The position numbers were made by a program, and so were the translations under genes. A DNA stretch of 64,000 bases, taken from assembly GCA_016206685.1 (NCBI GenBank), contig JACQRB010000023.1, positions 45,126 through 109,125 of the forward strand, in the 5' to 3' direction. The first letter of the stretch is position 1. Each line of letters opens with the position of its first letter. Below the pieces are notes generated by a model, which was given only the letters and a program-made list of their open reading frames with translations, ran no database searches and was not told where the DNA came from. Below are positions 8,571-16,670 of this stretch, in pieces. The stretch comes from Candidatus Omnitrophota bacterium. GTDB taxonomy: Bacteria; Omnitrophota; Gorgyraeia; Aquiviventales; Aquiviventaceae.

Positions 8571-9241
8571 CGGCCAGACAGCTCCGCCGGGCTCATCTCG
8601 ACCGCCGGACCGGCGGGCAGCGGGGCGGCTTCCGTTCGGAACTCCGGAGTTCCTTCGTCCGGAATGACGATAATCTTGGCTTCCGATACCCCGCACTGAC
8701 GCAACTCCTGCTTGACGCGGGCCCGGTCGCGCAGCGACGCCACCACCGCCCAATCAAACGAGAGCTTGGCGACGTCCTCCAGGCTTCGAACCGGCTGATG
8801 CATGAAGGGGCGTGAGTTGCCGGTCTGGGGATTGCACACGGCGACAATGTGAAATCCGGTCTGCTGCAGGAGCAGAAACGCAATCTCCGCCACTTCGCCG
8901 CTGCCGCAGAGCAGGATCTGTTTCCCGGTTGAGGGCGGGATCGCGGCCAGCGTCCTGGTTAAAAATTCCCGGACTTGGCGGTAAAAATACAGGGAATACT
9001 CGATATATTCGTAGGTCAGCCGAGCTTTCTCCATGACGCCCTTCGGGGTGATCAGATAGCGAATCCGGTTGCGCTGGAGATTGACGATCTTGACGTAGCC
9101 CTTCCGCACCAAGCGACGGATGAGCAGGTTGGTCAGGCCCAACGCCAATCCCTGCTTCTTGGCCAGCCTCCGCTGCGTGATCGAGGCTTCGGAGGAGATT
9201 TCCGTGAGGAGGTGAAAGTTTCGTAACGACTCGTTGTCCAT
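8567..9241 (-). CDS. EPS-associated MarR-type winged-helix regulator with C-terminal Rossmann-like domain
   Basis: A 224-residue protein. Residues ~8-70 form a winged-helix DNA-binding domain: ITQRRLAKKQGLALGLTNLL at 21-40 is the helix-turn-helix, and a basic wing NLQRNRIRYLITPKG follows. This pattern is that of the MarR family EPS-associated regulator. Residues ~107-200 hold a nucleotide-binding-like segment (GKQILLCGSGEVAEI, later DWAVVASLRD) resembling the CoA/NAD-binding part of sugar-modifying proteins, possibly sensing a sugar or cofactor. The start is placed at ATG 9241; a GTG at 9253 is in frame but lies inside the palindrome at 9247-9263. The gene follows a 63-base gap holding a promoter-like sequence, so it may begin a transcript and regulate itself. 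Confidence 0.85.
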   Translation of the reverse strand: MDNESLRNFHLLTEISSEASITQRRLAKKQGLALGLTNLLIRRLVRKGYVKIVNLQRNRIRYLITPKGVMEKARLTYEYIEYSLYFYRQVREFLTRTLAAIPPSTGKQILLCGSGEVAEIAFLLLQQTGFHIVAVCNPQTGNSRPFMHQPVRSLEDVAKLSFDWAVVASLRDRARVKQELRQCGVSEAKIIVIPDEGTPEFRTEAAPLPAGPAVEMSPAELSGR

Positions 9242-9246
9242 GCTGG

Positions 9247-9263
9247 TGTTCACAAATTGAACA
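9247..9263 (-). promoter_or_regulatory. Putative operator: perfect 6-bp inverted repeat
   Basis: TGTTCA-N5-TGAACA, a perfect palindrome with 6-base arms. It lies six bases before the ATG of the MarR-type regulator and five bases after a TATGAT -10 element. MarR-family proteins bind such palindromes and often repress their own gene. The operator role is inference; the repeat itself is plain in the sequence. Confidence 0.55.
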
Positions 9264-9268
9264 TGAAT

Positions 9269-9297
9269 ATCATAAAGAAAGCTCCCCGCTCCCGCAA
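9269..9297 (-). promoter_or_regulatory. Putative sigma70-type promoter before the MarR-type regulator
   Basis: TTGCGG (9292-9297), a 17-base spacer and TATGAT (9269-9274), read on the minus strand. The -10 matches TATAAT at 5 of 6 positions; the -35 is weak. Transcription would start near 9262, inside the palindrome at 9247-9263. The gap between coding regions here is markedly A+T-rich compared with the flanking genes. Confidence 0.45.
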
Positions 9298-9304
9298 GGA
9301 AATT

Positions 9305-10252
9305 CTACGTGTGAGACTTCGCGGCCACGACTTCAAGGATCGCCCCCCGCCCCGCCATCCAACTGGCCACCGACAAGACCACGCTCGGCACAATGAACAG
9401 GGCCGCCACCAGCCCCATCGCCACCCGTTGCGGGGTCAGCCGCGCGGCGCCGTGATCCCCCATGAGGCGCTTGGTCAACTGATTCTGAGGAAACCCCAGC
9501 TGATTCAACGCGCTTTGCAGCCAGCCGTACGGGTCGTGCTCCCATGAGGTGAAGCGAAGGCAGCGGACCTCCAACCCCGCAGAGGCCAGCGCGTGCTTCA
9601 CCGACGACGGTGAGAAATGAAACAGATGCCGTGGCACGTCCAGATGAAACCAATGCCGGCCGAACCAGCGGGCCTGCCAGCTCTCCAGGTTCGGCACCGA
9701 CACCAGCAGCCACCCGCCTGGCTTCAGCCGCGCGGCGCATTGACAAAGCGCCTCCAGGGGATCGGGAAGATGCTCCAGCACATGGAACATGATGATGAGG
9801 TCCGCGCAGGGCCTGGCTTGGATGGCCTCCAGACCTCCCGCGATGGCGGGCACGCCGTGTTCCACCCACGCCGCCCGAGCGCTCTGGGGCGTCCGCTCAA
9901 TTCCCAGAACGCTCCATCCTTGACGGCGCAAGGCATCCAGCATCCACCCGTCGCCGCATCCCATGTCCAGCGCTATGCCGAGGCGGTTCATGCGTTTCGT
10001 CACGGACCGCATCCGACGCCCGTAGAGCCAACGCAGGCAAGCGCGCGTCAGCCCGGTATACTTTCGATAGGCCGGCGGATAATAGGACGTGAGATCGTCC
10101 AGCTGCGGTTTCGTCACGCCCAAGCCACAGATGCCGCAGCGTGTGATGGCGAACTGCTGACCCGTGATGTGGTCTCGCACCTCGTCCAGATGCGCTAGCC
10201 CCTTAGCGCCGGCGCAGAGCGGGCATCTCGGGACGACAGGTGTCTGGGCCAC
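9305..10252 (-). CDS. SAM-dependent methyltransferase with N-terminal zinc-ribbon-like Cys motif
   Basis: A 315-residue class I methyltransferase. It begins with a four-cysteine segment (CPLC at 10-13 and CGIC at ~39-42) likely to bind zinc. The SAM site is ALDMGCGDGWMLDALR near residue 93, then VLEHLPDPLEAL and LKPGGWLLVSVPN. A hydrophobic C-terminal stretch (about residues 277-297) suggests a membrane association. Such proteins often methylate sugar hydroxyls or uronates in EPS loci; the acceptor is unknown. It is the last gene before the 63-base gap. Confidence 0.9.
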   Translation of the reverse strand: MAQTPVVPRCPLCAGAKGLAHLDEVRDHITGQQFAITRCGICGLGVTKPQLDDLTSYYPPAYRKYTGLTRACLRWLYGRRMRSVTKRMNRLGIALDMGCGDGWMLDALRRQGWSVLGIERTPQSARAAWVEHGVPAIAGGLEAIQARPCADLIIMFHVLEHLPDPLEALCQCAARLKPGGWLLVSVPNLESWQARWFGRHWFHLDVPRHLFHFSPSSVKHALASAGLEVRCLRFTSWEHDPYGWLQSALNQLGFPQNQLTKRLMGDHGAARLTPQRVAMGLVAALFIVPSVVLSVASWMAGRGAILEVVAAKSHT

Positions 10253-10263
10253 TATCTGCTCCG

Positions 10264-11211
10264 TCAGCTTCTGGGGACTTCTGAGCTGAGCGCGACAGGC
10301 TTGAACGAACTGATCGCATCAACCGTCGCTTCAACCAGCATGCCATCAAAGTTGAAGGGCAGCGCAGGTCCATGCTCGCTCACCGGTTTGCCCTTGAACA
10401 GCAGCTGGCCGTGGTGAAACCGGCAGCGTGCTTCGAGATGCAGGGTGGCGTTCACTAAGGGGTCCGGTGGCGGATTGGTGGACGCCTTTTCAGATTTGGC
10501 CTGCTGGGCCTTCGGGGGAGGCGAGGCCGCTGGAGGTTCCGCAGGGGGGGCTGAGTCGAACGGGCTGGTGTCGGCGACCTGAAGAAGACGGGCGAGCGGC
10601 TTGCCATCATACGAGACCTCCACCTGCCCTGACCGCAAACGCCTGACCTGAGTCAGCGGCATGGGCTCGGTGATGATGCGGAGAGTAATCCAGCCCTCAT
10701 CGTAGACCATGCCGCGAAGCGTATAGTCCGGCGTGGAGAACCCGAACGAAGCGCTGCTGGCCAGTATGCGGGATTGCAGCTGCCGGTCTTTGTAAAACAG
10801 ACTGTCCCCCCGCAGTTCTGCCGTCACGCGCAGTCGTACGGAAACATCCCAGAACCCTGAGGAGGGGTTGGGGAGCCGCTTGACCCAGTCTCGGTCGCCA
10901 AACCGGACCACCAAGGTCTCCGGCGCCGCCTCGAGGATTTCCTCGATGCGGGCCACCTCCCATCCGTCGGCGTCCTGCTCGACGTCGCCGACGCGAATCC
11001 GTTTGGCGGTAGCCTCGTCCACACCGGTAAACGTGACCAGCAGGTCAACGGGCAGGATTCGGTGGAGCATGGGTTGCTGCCGCCAGCGCCCGAGTGTGAC
11101 GTTGATCGCGACCGTGCCGAAGCTCACCGCTGCCGCCACCAGCAGACCCGCTGACACGTCAATAATGTTCCAACGACCCAGGAGCCGGCCGCACGGGTCA
11201 AGCAGGCGCAT
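10264..11211 (-). CDS. DUF4330-type membrane-anchored protein
   Basis: A 315-residue protein with the N-terminal signature of DUF4330: MRLLDPCGRLLGRWNIID followed by a membrane helix (about 18-38). The rest is predicted to lie outside or at the membrane. A Pro/Ala/Lys-rich linker at ~220-250 separates two globular parts, and the last ~60 residues resemble a small beta domain. DUF4330 proteins recur in exopolysaccharide loci next to MarR-type EPS regulators, but their role is unknown. It overlaps the upstream methyltransferase by 14 bases. Confidence 0.8.
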   Translation of the reverse strand: MRLLDPCGRLLGRWNIIDVSAGLLVAAAVSFGTVAINVTLGRWRQQPMLHRILPVDLLVTFTGVDEATAKRIRVGDVEQDADGWEVARIEEILEAAPETLVVRFGDRDWVKRLPNPSSGFWDVSVRLRVTAELRGDSLFYKDRQLQSRILASSASFGFSTPDYTLRGMVYDEGWITLRIITEPMPLTQVRRLRSGQVEVSYDGKPLARLLQVADTSPFDSAPPAEPPAASPPPKAQQAKSEKASTNPPPDPLVNATLHLEARCRFHHGQLLFKGKPVSEHGPALPFNFDGMLVEATVDAISSFKPVALSSEVPRS

Positions 11212-12223
11212 GGCTTCTCACCGCGCAGACCCGCCACCCATAGCGGCCGGTGGGGCTGATGCGGACGTCCTCCAGGACATGACGGCAGCACCAGTGCGAC
11301 AGCTGCTCCTCGTTATAATAGAAGCGGATCGGCGCGGACAACCGGTCCAACCAATCCGCCACGCAGACTTCGAAGGGATAGGCGGCGTAGAGCTTGATCC
11401 GCGGCCAGGCGATCCGCTCAACCAGCGATGCGGTGAGTGACCATCGGGACGCCAGCCGATAGGGCCCGATGAAGCACGCCCAGTCCATGAGGCCGGCGAA
11501 CCAGGACAGCCCCAGCAGCAGCCGCAGCGGCAGGCGCGTCGTGAGGCGCCGCGCCGCCTCCAGCATCGCGTTGATCCCCCGCCGCGTTGAGCTGTAGACC
11601 CAGATCGCAACCGTCCCGCCAGGTTTGAGGGAGCGCAAGAGATTCCCGAAGGTCGCTTCCGGCGTCGGCACATGGTGCAGGACCCCGATGGAATACACCA
11701 GGTCAAAGGTGCCCGGCCTGAACGGTAAGTGATTGAGGTCCGCCTGGATCACATGCGCCCCCGGCAGATGGGCCGTGTTGCGGTGCGCCGACTCAACCGC
11801 CGCGCTGAGATCCACGCCGATGGCTTCGGCGCCATACGTGGCCGCATAGAAGAGGTGGCGCCCGAACCCGCAGCCCGCATCCAGGACCAGCCGGTGGCGG
11901 AACGATTCGGGCGTCAGCGGCGAAACGTACTTGAGGAAATCGGCTTCAAAGACAGGATGCATGCCCGCAAAGCGCGTCCACTGGAACCCGAAACTCCGTT
12001 GCGTGCGATGGCGCGCCTGCTCTGCCGACGAGGACGACGACGTCTGCCGCGCCATCGGCAGGAACCGCGGGATGCCGTTCACGATTGGATAGGCGGCGGC
12101 GCAGGCGCCGCAGCGCAATCCCCCGCTCTCGATCTCCTGCGTGTGGGCGGACGCGACCGCGTCCAGCGCCACATCCCCGCCGCACGCGGGACAACAGACC
12201 CATTTCAGCAACGTCCGTTTCAT
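11198..12223 (-). CDS. SAM-dependent methyltransferase with Trm112-like N-terminus
   Basis: A 341-residue protein. The N-terminal ~60 residues form a four-cysteine Trm112-like zinc domain (WVCCPACGGD, then LRCGACAAAYPIVNGIPRFL). The methyltransferase core follows: VLDAGCGFGRHLFYAA, then GVDLSAAVE, SIGVLHHVPTPEATF and LKPGGTVAIWVYS. The C-terminal ~100 residues are rich in aromatic residues and partly hydrophobic. Start 12223 gives an ATGA overlap with the upstream glycosyltransferase. The substrate is probably a glycan or lipid-linked sugar by context. Confidence 0.9.
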   Translation of the reverse strand: MKRTLLKWVCCPACGGDVALDAVASAHTQEIESGGLRCGACAAAYPIVNGIPRFLPMARQTSSSSSAEQARHRTQRSFGFQWTRFAGMHPVFEADFLKYVSPLTPESFRHRLVLDAGCGFGRHLFYAATYGAEAIGVDLSAAVESAHRNTAHLPGAHVIQADLNHLPFRPGTFDLVYSIGVLHHVPTPEATFGNLLRSLKPGGTVAIWVYSSTRRGINAMLEAARRLTTRLPLRLLLGLSWFAGLMDWACFIGPYRLASRWSLTASLVERIAWPRIKLYAAYPFEVCVADWLDRLSAPIRFYYNEEQLSHWCCRHVLEDVRISPTGRYGWRVCAVRSHAPA

Positions 12224-13320
12224 GACTTCGCGCGTCTCCCGGCTGACGCCGCAGATTGCAGCAGGTGAATCAGGGCCGGCGCGTTCACCACCACGCTGTA
12301 GCGCTGAGCCACCGTGCGGCGCCCGGCCTGCCCCAGGCGGGCCCGCAGGTCCGGCTGCTCGATCAGCTCCGCGAGCCGGGCGGACCACTCCTCGGGCGAG
12401 GAAGCCAGCAGACCGTTCACGCCGTCTTGAATCAGATCGCGATTCGCGCCGAAATTCGAGGCGACGAGCGGCACCCCGGCTGCCATATACAGGACCGCCT
12501 TGTAGCAGGCCTTGCCTCGGTCAAACTCGGATCCCCCCAACGGATAGACCCCGATGTTGAAACCCTGCACCAGCCGGCTTTCCTCCTGAAGACTCCACGG
12601 GACATTCTCCACCATCACCCCTGGCATGTGAATCGGCCGGCCGGCCCCCACGACCGCGACGCGGATCGCGTACCGCCTGGCCAGCGCCTGAAAGACCTCG
12701 ACCAGCTGCAGCAGATAGGAGGCGGTGGAATGTGTTCCGATCCAGCCGATCGTGAGCGGCCCATTGGAGGCAGCCGGCGGACCGTCCCGAAACCGCGCCG
12801 GATCTTCCGGCGTGGGCAGGACCGTGACCTGGGCGGTGAATTGCTTCGCATACGCTTCCAGATAGCGATTGCCGACGACGGCATGGGCGCAGTGACGCAG
12901 CATCCATGGCACCTTGGGGTGCCACTTCAGCCACTGCCACACACGCCCCTGAAACCGTTCCTGAGGACCGGGTAAATGAATGGCGTCATCAAGGTCATAG
13001 ACGATGGGGCGTCTGAACACCAGGAGCAACCATTCAAAGATCGGCGGGCCGATCGGCGCGCATTCCCGGTAGATATACACCACGTCGTAGTCCCGGCTGC
13101 GCAGGCAGTCCCGGAACCGACGCAGGACCGCGTTCAAGAAATAGACGGCTTTCCGGCCCCAGCGTCCCGGTTGATACGCGATGGCGAAGAACGCCTCATC
13201 CATGAACGGACGCACCGTGCCCTCGATGCCTGCGGCGCGGAGAGAGGGGAGATACTGGATGATGCGGACCCGACATCCCGCCCCCTCCAGCGGGACAGGG
13301 CTCAGAAACAGCACGTTCAT
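12220..13320 (-). CDS. Glycosyltransferase family 4-like
   Basis: A 366-residue GT-B glycosyltransferase. It starts with a typical NVLFLSPVPLEGAGCRVR segment, and the donor half carries GWIGTHSTASYL, then ACYKAVLYMAAGVPLVASN, the conserved GT4 region with the sugar-nucleotide contact. DLDDAIHLP at mid-protein is also common in this family. Start 13320 gives the ATGA junction. It should add one sugar to the lipid-linked repeat in the cytoplasm; donor and acceptor are unknown. Confidence 0.92.
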   Translation of the reverse strand: MNVLFLSPVPLEGAGCRVRIIQYLPSLRAAGIEGTVRPFMDEAFFAIAYQPGRWGRKAVYFLNAVLRRFRDCLRSRDYDVVYIYRECAPIGPPIFEWLLLVFRRPIVYDLDDAIHLPGPQERFQGRVWQWLKWHPKVPWMLRHCAHAVVGNRYLEAYAKQFTAQVTVLPTPEDPARFRDGPPAASNGPLTIGWIGTHSTASYLLQLVEVFQALARRYAIRVAVVGAGRPIHMPGVMVENVPWSLQEESRLVQGFNIGVYPLGGSEFDRGKACYKAVLYMAAGVPLVASNFGANRDLIQDGVNGLLASSPEEWSARLAELIEQPDLRARLGQAGRRTVAQRYSVVVNAPALIHLLQSAASAGRRAKS

Positions 13321-14543
13321 GGTCGCACCTCTGCCGCGCGGGTGAGTTCGGTATACAGGCGGAGATACTGGCGCCGCCCGCGCTCCAGGGACAGGTGCTC
13401 GCGCGCGGCGCGGCGACACCGTGCCACCAGTTCGCGATCGCTCAGGAGGTTCAACAATTCGCGCGCCCCGTCGTCATACGAGATGGCGCTCAGATCATGC
13501 AGGACCACGCCCACGCGATCTCGAACGACCAGCTCCTCCAGATCTCCAACGCCGCGATTGACGACCACCGGGATGCCGCTGGCTAAATATTCTCCGATCT
13601 TGGTCGGTGAGGAAAATTGTTTGGAGAGGGCCGGCGTGATCAGCGCCAACCCCACGTGCGCCGAAGCCAGCTGCTCGGGTACCTCTTCCGGCGCAGCCGA
13701 TACCACGCGGGTCTGCGCCTCAAGTCCCGGAAATTGACGCACCGCCTGCCACGCCTGCGCATGGTAGCGGGCGGGCGACACCACCAGAAAACGGCTGTGC
13801 GGTTGACGGGCTGCCACCGCCAGGACAAACCGCGCCATCTCCTCGAACAGATACCATGTGCCAATCGAGCCGACGTACCCCAGCACCAGCGCCCCCGCCA
13901 TGCCGTCCCTCCGCTGGGCCGCCTGCGCGAACCGCTCCACGTCCACGCAACACGGAATCACCGATGGCGAGAGGCGCGGTGGCAGCCGCCACCAGGGATC
14001 CTGACGGAGCGTCTCGACTGCCCGCCGGGTCAAGACGACCATCGCATCCGCTTGGTGGATGAGGAGGCGTTCGACGACCCTGGCCACTCGATGGATCCAT
14101 GAACCGCGCCGCCACAGGCCGCCGTCCACGTACTCCTGGGACACCAACCCCCGAAGATCCAGCACCCATCGGCAGCCGGTCAGTCGGGCCACCGGCGCGG
14201 CGACCAGGGCGGAGATGGTGCCGCGGGCATGGAGGAGCGTGATGCGGTGGCGCCGGACGAGCCGTGTCGCCACCACCCATCCCACCACCACGTCATACGC
14301 CGTCGAGAGCACGGCCGGCCGTTTATGATACCGCAGCGGATGCCACTGCAAGCCGTCGCGCGCAAGCTCCGCTCGCTGCCGCCGGCGGTACGTGCGCTCC
14401 GTCCGGTGCGGCGTCATCCGGCGCTCATAGGTCATCACATGCACCGCAACACCGTGCCGCGCCAGATCGCGCAGGTACGCCGCCCCTTGGGTGTGGAACA
14501 ACGGATCGGTTGTCCCGTTATACGAGATGAAGAGGGTCTGCAT
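13317..14543 (-). CDS. Glycosyltransferase family 4-like
   Basis: A 408-residue GT-B glycosyltransferase. The N-terminal half contains LHARGTISALVAAPVARL and WVLDLRG; the C-terminal half contains GYVGSIGTWY and FSSPTKIGEYLASGIPVVVN, where the family's donor-binding acid region lies. It overlaps the 3' end of the upstream membrane protein by 26 bases. It is paired with the neighbouring GT4 gene, so the two may add consecutive sugars. Confidence 0.92.
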   Translation of the reverse strand: MQTLFISYNGTTDPLFHTQGAAYLRDLARHGVAVHVMTYERRMTPHRTERTYRRRQRAELARDGLQWHPLRYHKRPAVLSTAYDVVVGWVVATRLVRRHRITLLHARGTISALVAAPVARLTGCRWVLDLRGLVSQEYVDGGLWRRGSWIHRVARVVERLLIHQADAMVVLTRRAVETLRQDPWWRLPPRLSPSVIPCCVDVERFAQAAQRRDGMAGALVLGYVGSIGTWYLFEEMARFVLAVAARQPHSRFLVVSPARYHAQAWQAVRQFPGLEAQTRVVSAAPEEVPEQLASAHVGLALITPALSKQFSSPTKIGEYLASGIPVVVNRGVGDLEELVVRDRVGVVLHDLSAISYDDGARELLNLLSDRELVARCRRAAREHLSLERGRRQYLRLYTELTRAAEVRP

Positions 14544-15915
14544 GCCGAGCGCGCCGTTCCCACACTGCCGCCAGGCCGACGGCACTCAACGTCAGATAGA
14601 GCGGGATGAACATGCCGCGGTGGCGAAAAGCCACGCCCATGTTGCCGGTGCTCATGGCGAACATGGTGGTGAGAACGGCCAGCGGAACCACGAGGACCAT
14701 GACCGCCCCGCACCGTCGCCACAGTAGATGGACCGTTCCCAGGAGCGCGCATCCGACCAACACGTACCACAGGCACACTTCCGGCATCGCCACGGCCTGC
14801 AGCGCGCTGGTGACGCGCCAGGGAACCGGGCTGAAGAGAAAATAGCCCCATCCCATCAGCAGCGTCCCGACGATCTGCCGCGGGCGAAAGGTGGAGGCGC
14901 GGCCCACATCGTTGACCGGATAGACGACGTCATCATAAATCCGATACGCCGACCCGCCGGAGAGCTGATGCCCCCACTGCCGGCTCACCAGCTCATCCAT
15001 GACGCGATTCACGACCTTGGGCCAGTACTGAGTCGGCGAGGTGCGGGCGCTGAGCGGGAGCCCCCCGAGGACCCCCATGACCAGCAGCGCCGCGATGCCG
15101 ATCATCACCGGGGTGGGACGCGACACGATCAGCGCGATCCCCCACCCGATCGCCAGGGAGGCCACCACGGGCATCAGCAGCAGCGGCCGGGCCGTCCAGA
15201 TCAACCCCAGCGCGCCCAGGCCGTGCAGCAGAGAGGACGGCCGCACACCCCGTTGGAGCCCACGCACCACGGTCCAGCAGACCCACGCCAGTCCCAGCGC
15301 CGTTGGAGTTTCCTTCAGGTTGGTCACGGACCACAACAGCGTTGACGGAAACAACGCGACCAGCCACGCCGAGATCTTGGCCGACCGCAGACCCCCCAAC
15401 GCCTTGGCGGTCGCATAGGCCACCAGCGGGAGCAGCGCTCCGAGAAGACCGTTGAAGAGCTTCACCGCAAATTGGCTGAAGCCGAAGAGATAATGAAACC
15501 AGATATACGGGTAGACCCACCAGGTGGTCCGATCTTCGAGCATCCCCTGATCCAGCGCCCCGCGATCAAAACGCCCCTCCCAGGTCTGGGCGATGATCCA
15601 GCCGCGCAGGGACAGATACGCGCTGTCCCCGGAGATATCGAACGACTCCTGGCCGTACATCAAATAGCCTTTACCCTGATACATCGCCCACAAGTGCAGC
15701 GCGGCGCCGATCAGGAAGCGCGCCGCGAGCGCCACCGCGTAGAGCCGGACGATAAACACCCGATCCGCTTCCGGAGCCCATCGCCGGATCAGCCATCCGA
15801 CGGCGATCAGCACCATGATCATCGTCGCCAGGCCCGGCGACCACATGACCAGCAGGGCGAGAGCCGCCCCGCACCCCGCCATCATGAGGCAGGTCATTGA
15901 ATGAAGACGGTTCAT
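14518..15915 (-). CDS. Polytopic membrane protein, GT-C/ArnT-like or polymerase candidate
   Basis: A 465-residue protein with about ten membrane segments. The loops hold DISGDSAYLSLRGWIIAQTW, and SVTNLKETPTALGLAW, a pattern I associate with GT-C glycosyltransferase-like proteins of EPS loci. A late segment AFRHRGMFIPLYLTLSAVGL resembles the C-terminal helix region of such proteins. No other obvious O-antigen polymerase (Wzy) is seen in the window, so this is one candidate for that role. Start 15915 gives the ATGA overlap; a longer frame upstream has no family support. Confidence 0.75.
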   Translation of the reverse strand: MNRLHSMTCLMMAGCGAALALLVMWSPGLATMIMVLIAVGWLIRRWAPEADRVFIVRLYAVALAARFLIGAALHLWAMYQGKGYLMYGQESFDISGDSAYLSLRGWIIAQTWEGRFDRGALDQGMLEDRTTWWVYPYIWFHYLFGFSQFAVKLFNGLLGALLPLVAYATAKALGGLRSAKISAWLVALFPSTLLWSVTNLKETPTALGLAWVCWTVVRGLQRGVRPSSLLHGLGALGLIWTARPLLLMPVVASLAIGWGIALIVSRPTPVMIGIAALLVMGVLGGLPLSARTSPTQYWPKVVNRVMDELVSRQWGHQLSGGSAYRIYDDVVYPVNDVGRASTFRPRQIVGTLLMGWGYFLFSPVPWRVTSALQAVAMPEVCLWYVLVGCALLGTVHLLWRRCGAVMVLVVPLAVLTTMFAMSTGNMGVAFRHRGMFIPLYLTLSAVGLAAVWERRARHADPLHLV

Positions 15916-16664
15916 GGTCGTCGCGCGACACAGAACACGGATAATCCGAACGGCACGCTGCGCACCCACCAGGGCAGCGCCGTCTCGGCTCGAAGCACAC
16001 CACGCAAGACGGTGTTGAGCCCCATCGGCACCGGAGCGACGTCGGAGACGGCATGCGCCGCCTCGACGCAGCGCCGTTTCAGCGCGCGCATCAGCGCCAG
16101 CAATGGAAACAACAACTGATTCCGGTAGTAACTGGCACGAACCCTTAAGCCAGCCTCTTGTAAGAGCGCGGTGACCTCCCGGCGTGTGTAGCGCCGCCGG
16201 GTCCAGATGGCCGCATCGTGCTCGCTGCGCAGCCATTCGAATGCCGGCACATGGACGACCAGCAACCCGCCCGGCTTCAGAACACGCGCCATTTCAGCGA
16301 CCGCCCGCCGATCGTCCACGCGTTGGTGATAGAGGACGTCAATACTGCTCACCACGTCAAAGGACCGGTCCTGAAACGGCAGCGCGGTGACGGAGCCCTG
16401 CAGTAAGTTGGGAAGGCGTCTGGCGCGGGCTAACCGCAGCCCCTCCCACGTGATCTCGACGCCGACCTGCCACCACGACGCCACCCCCAGGTGCCCCAGC
16501 AATCCGCCGGTGCCGCAGCCGGCGTCAAGCCAACGGCTGGCGGACGCCTGCGGGGATTGGGACGCGAACCGGTTGACGGCGCGCAGGATCTCGTGGCGCA
16601 GCCCGACGTACCACCAGTGTCGGTCCTCCACGGAGAACATCACCTCGTACTCGCGGGGATTCAT
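15912..16664 (-). CDS. SAM-dependent methyltransferase
   Basis: A 250-residue class I methyltransferase. Early residues (YEVMFSVEDRHWWYVGLRHE) are typical of a widespread EPS-locus family. The SAM motif is RWLDAGCGTGGLLGHLG, followed by FDVVSSIDVLYHQRVDD and LKPGGLLVVHVPAF. The C-terminal part is hydrophobic, suggesting membrane contact and a lipid-linked or polyprenyl substrate. It lies 6 bases after the upstream SDR stop codon region. Confidence 0.91.
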   Translation of the reverse strand: MNPREYEVMFSVEDRHWWYVGLRHEILRAVNRFASQSPQASASRWLDAGCGTGGLLGHLGVASWWQVGVEITWEGLRLARARRLPNLLQGSVTALPFQDRSFDVVSSIDVLYHQRVDDRRAVAEMARVLKPGGLLVVHVPAFEWLRSEHDAAIWTRRRYTRREVTALLQEAGLRVRASYYRNQLLFPLLALMRALKRRCVEAAHAVSDVAPVPMGLNTVLRGVLRAETALPWWVRSVPFGLSVFCVARRP

Positions 16665-16670
16665 CGCACC

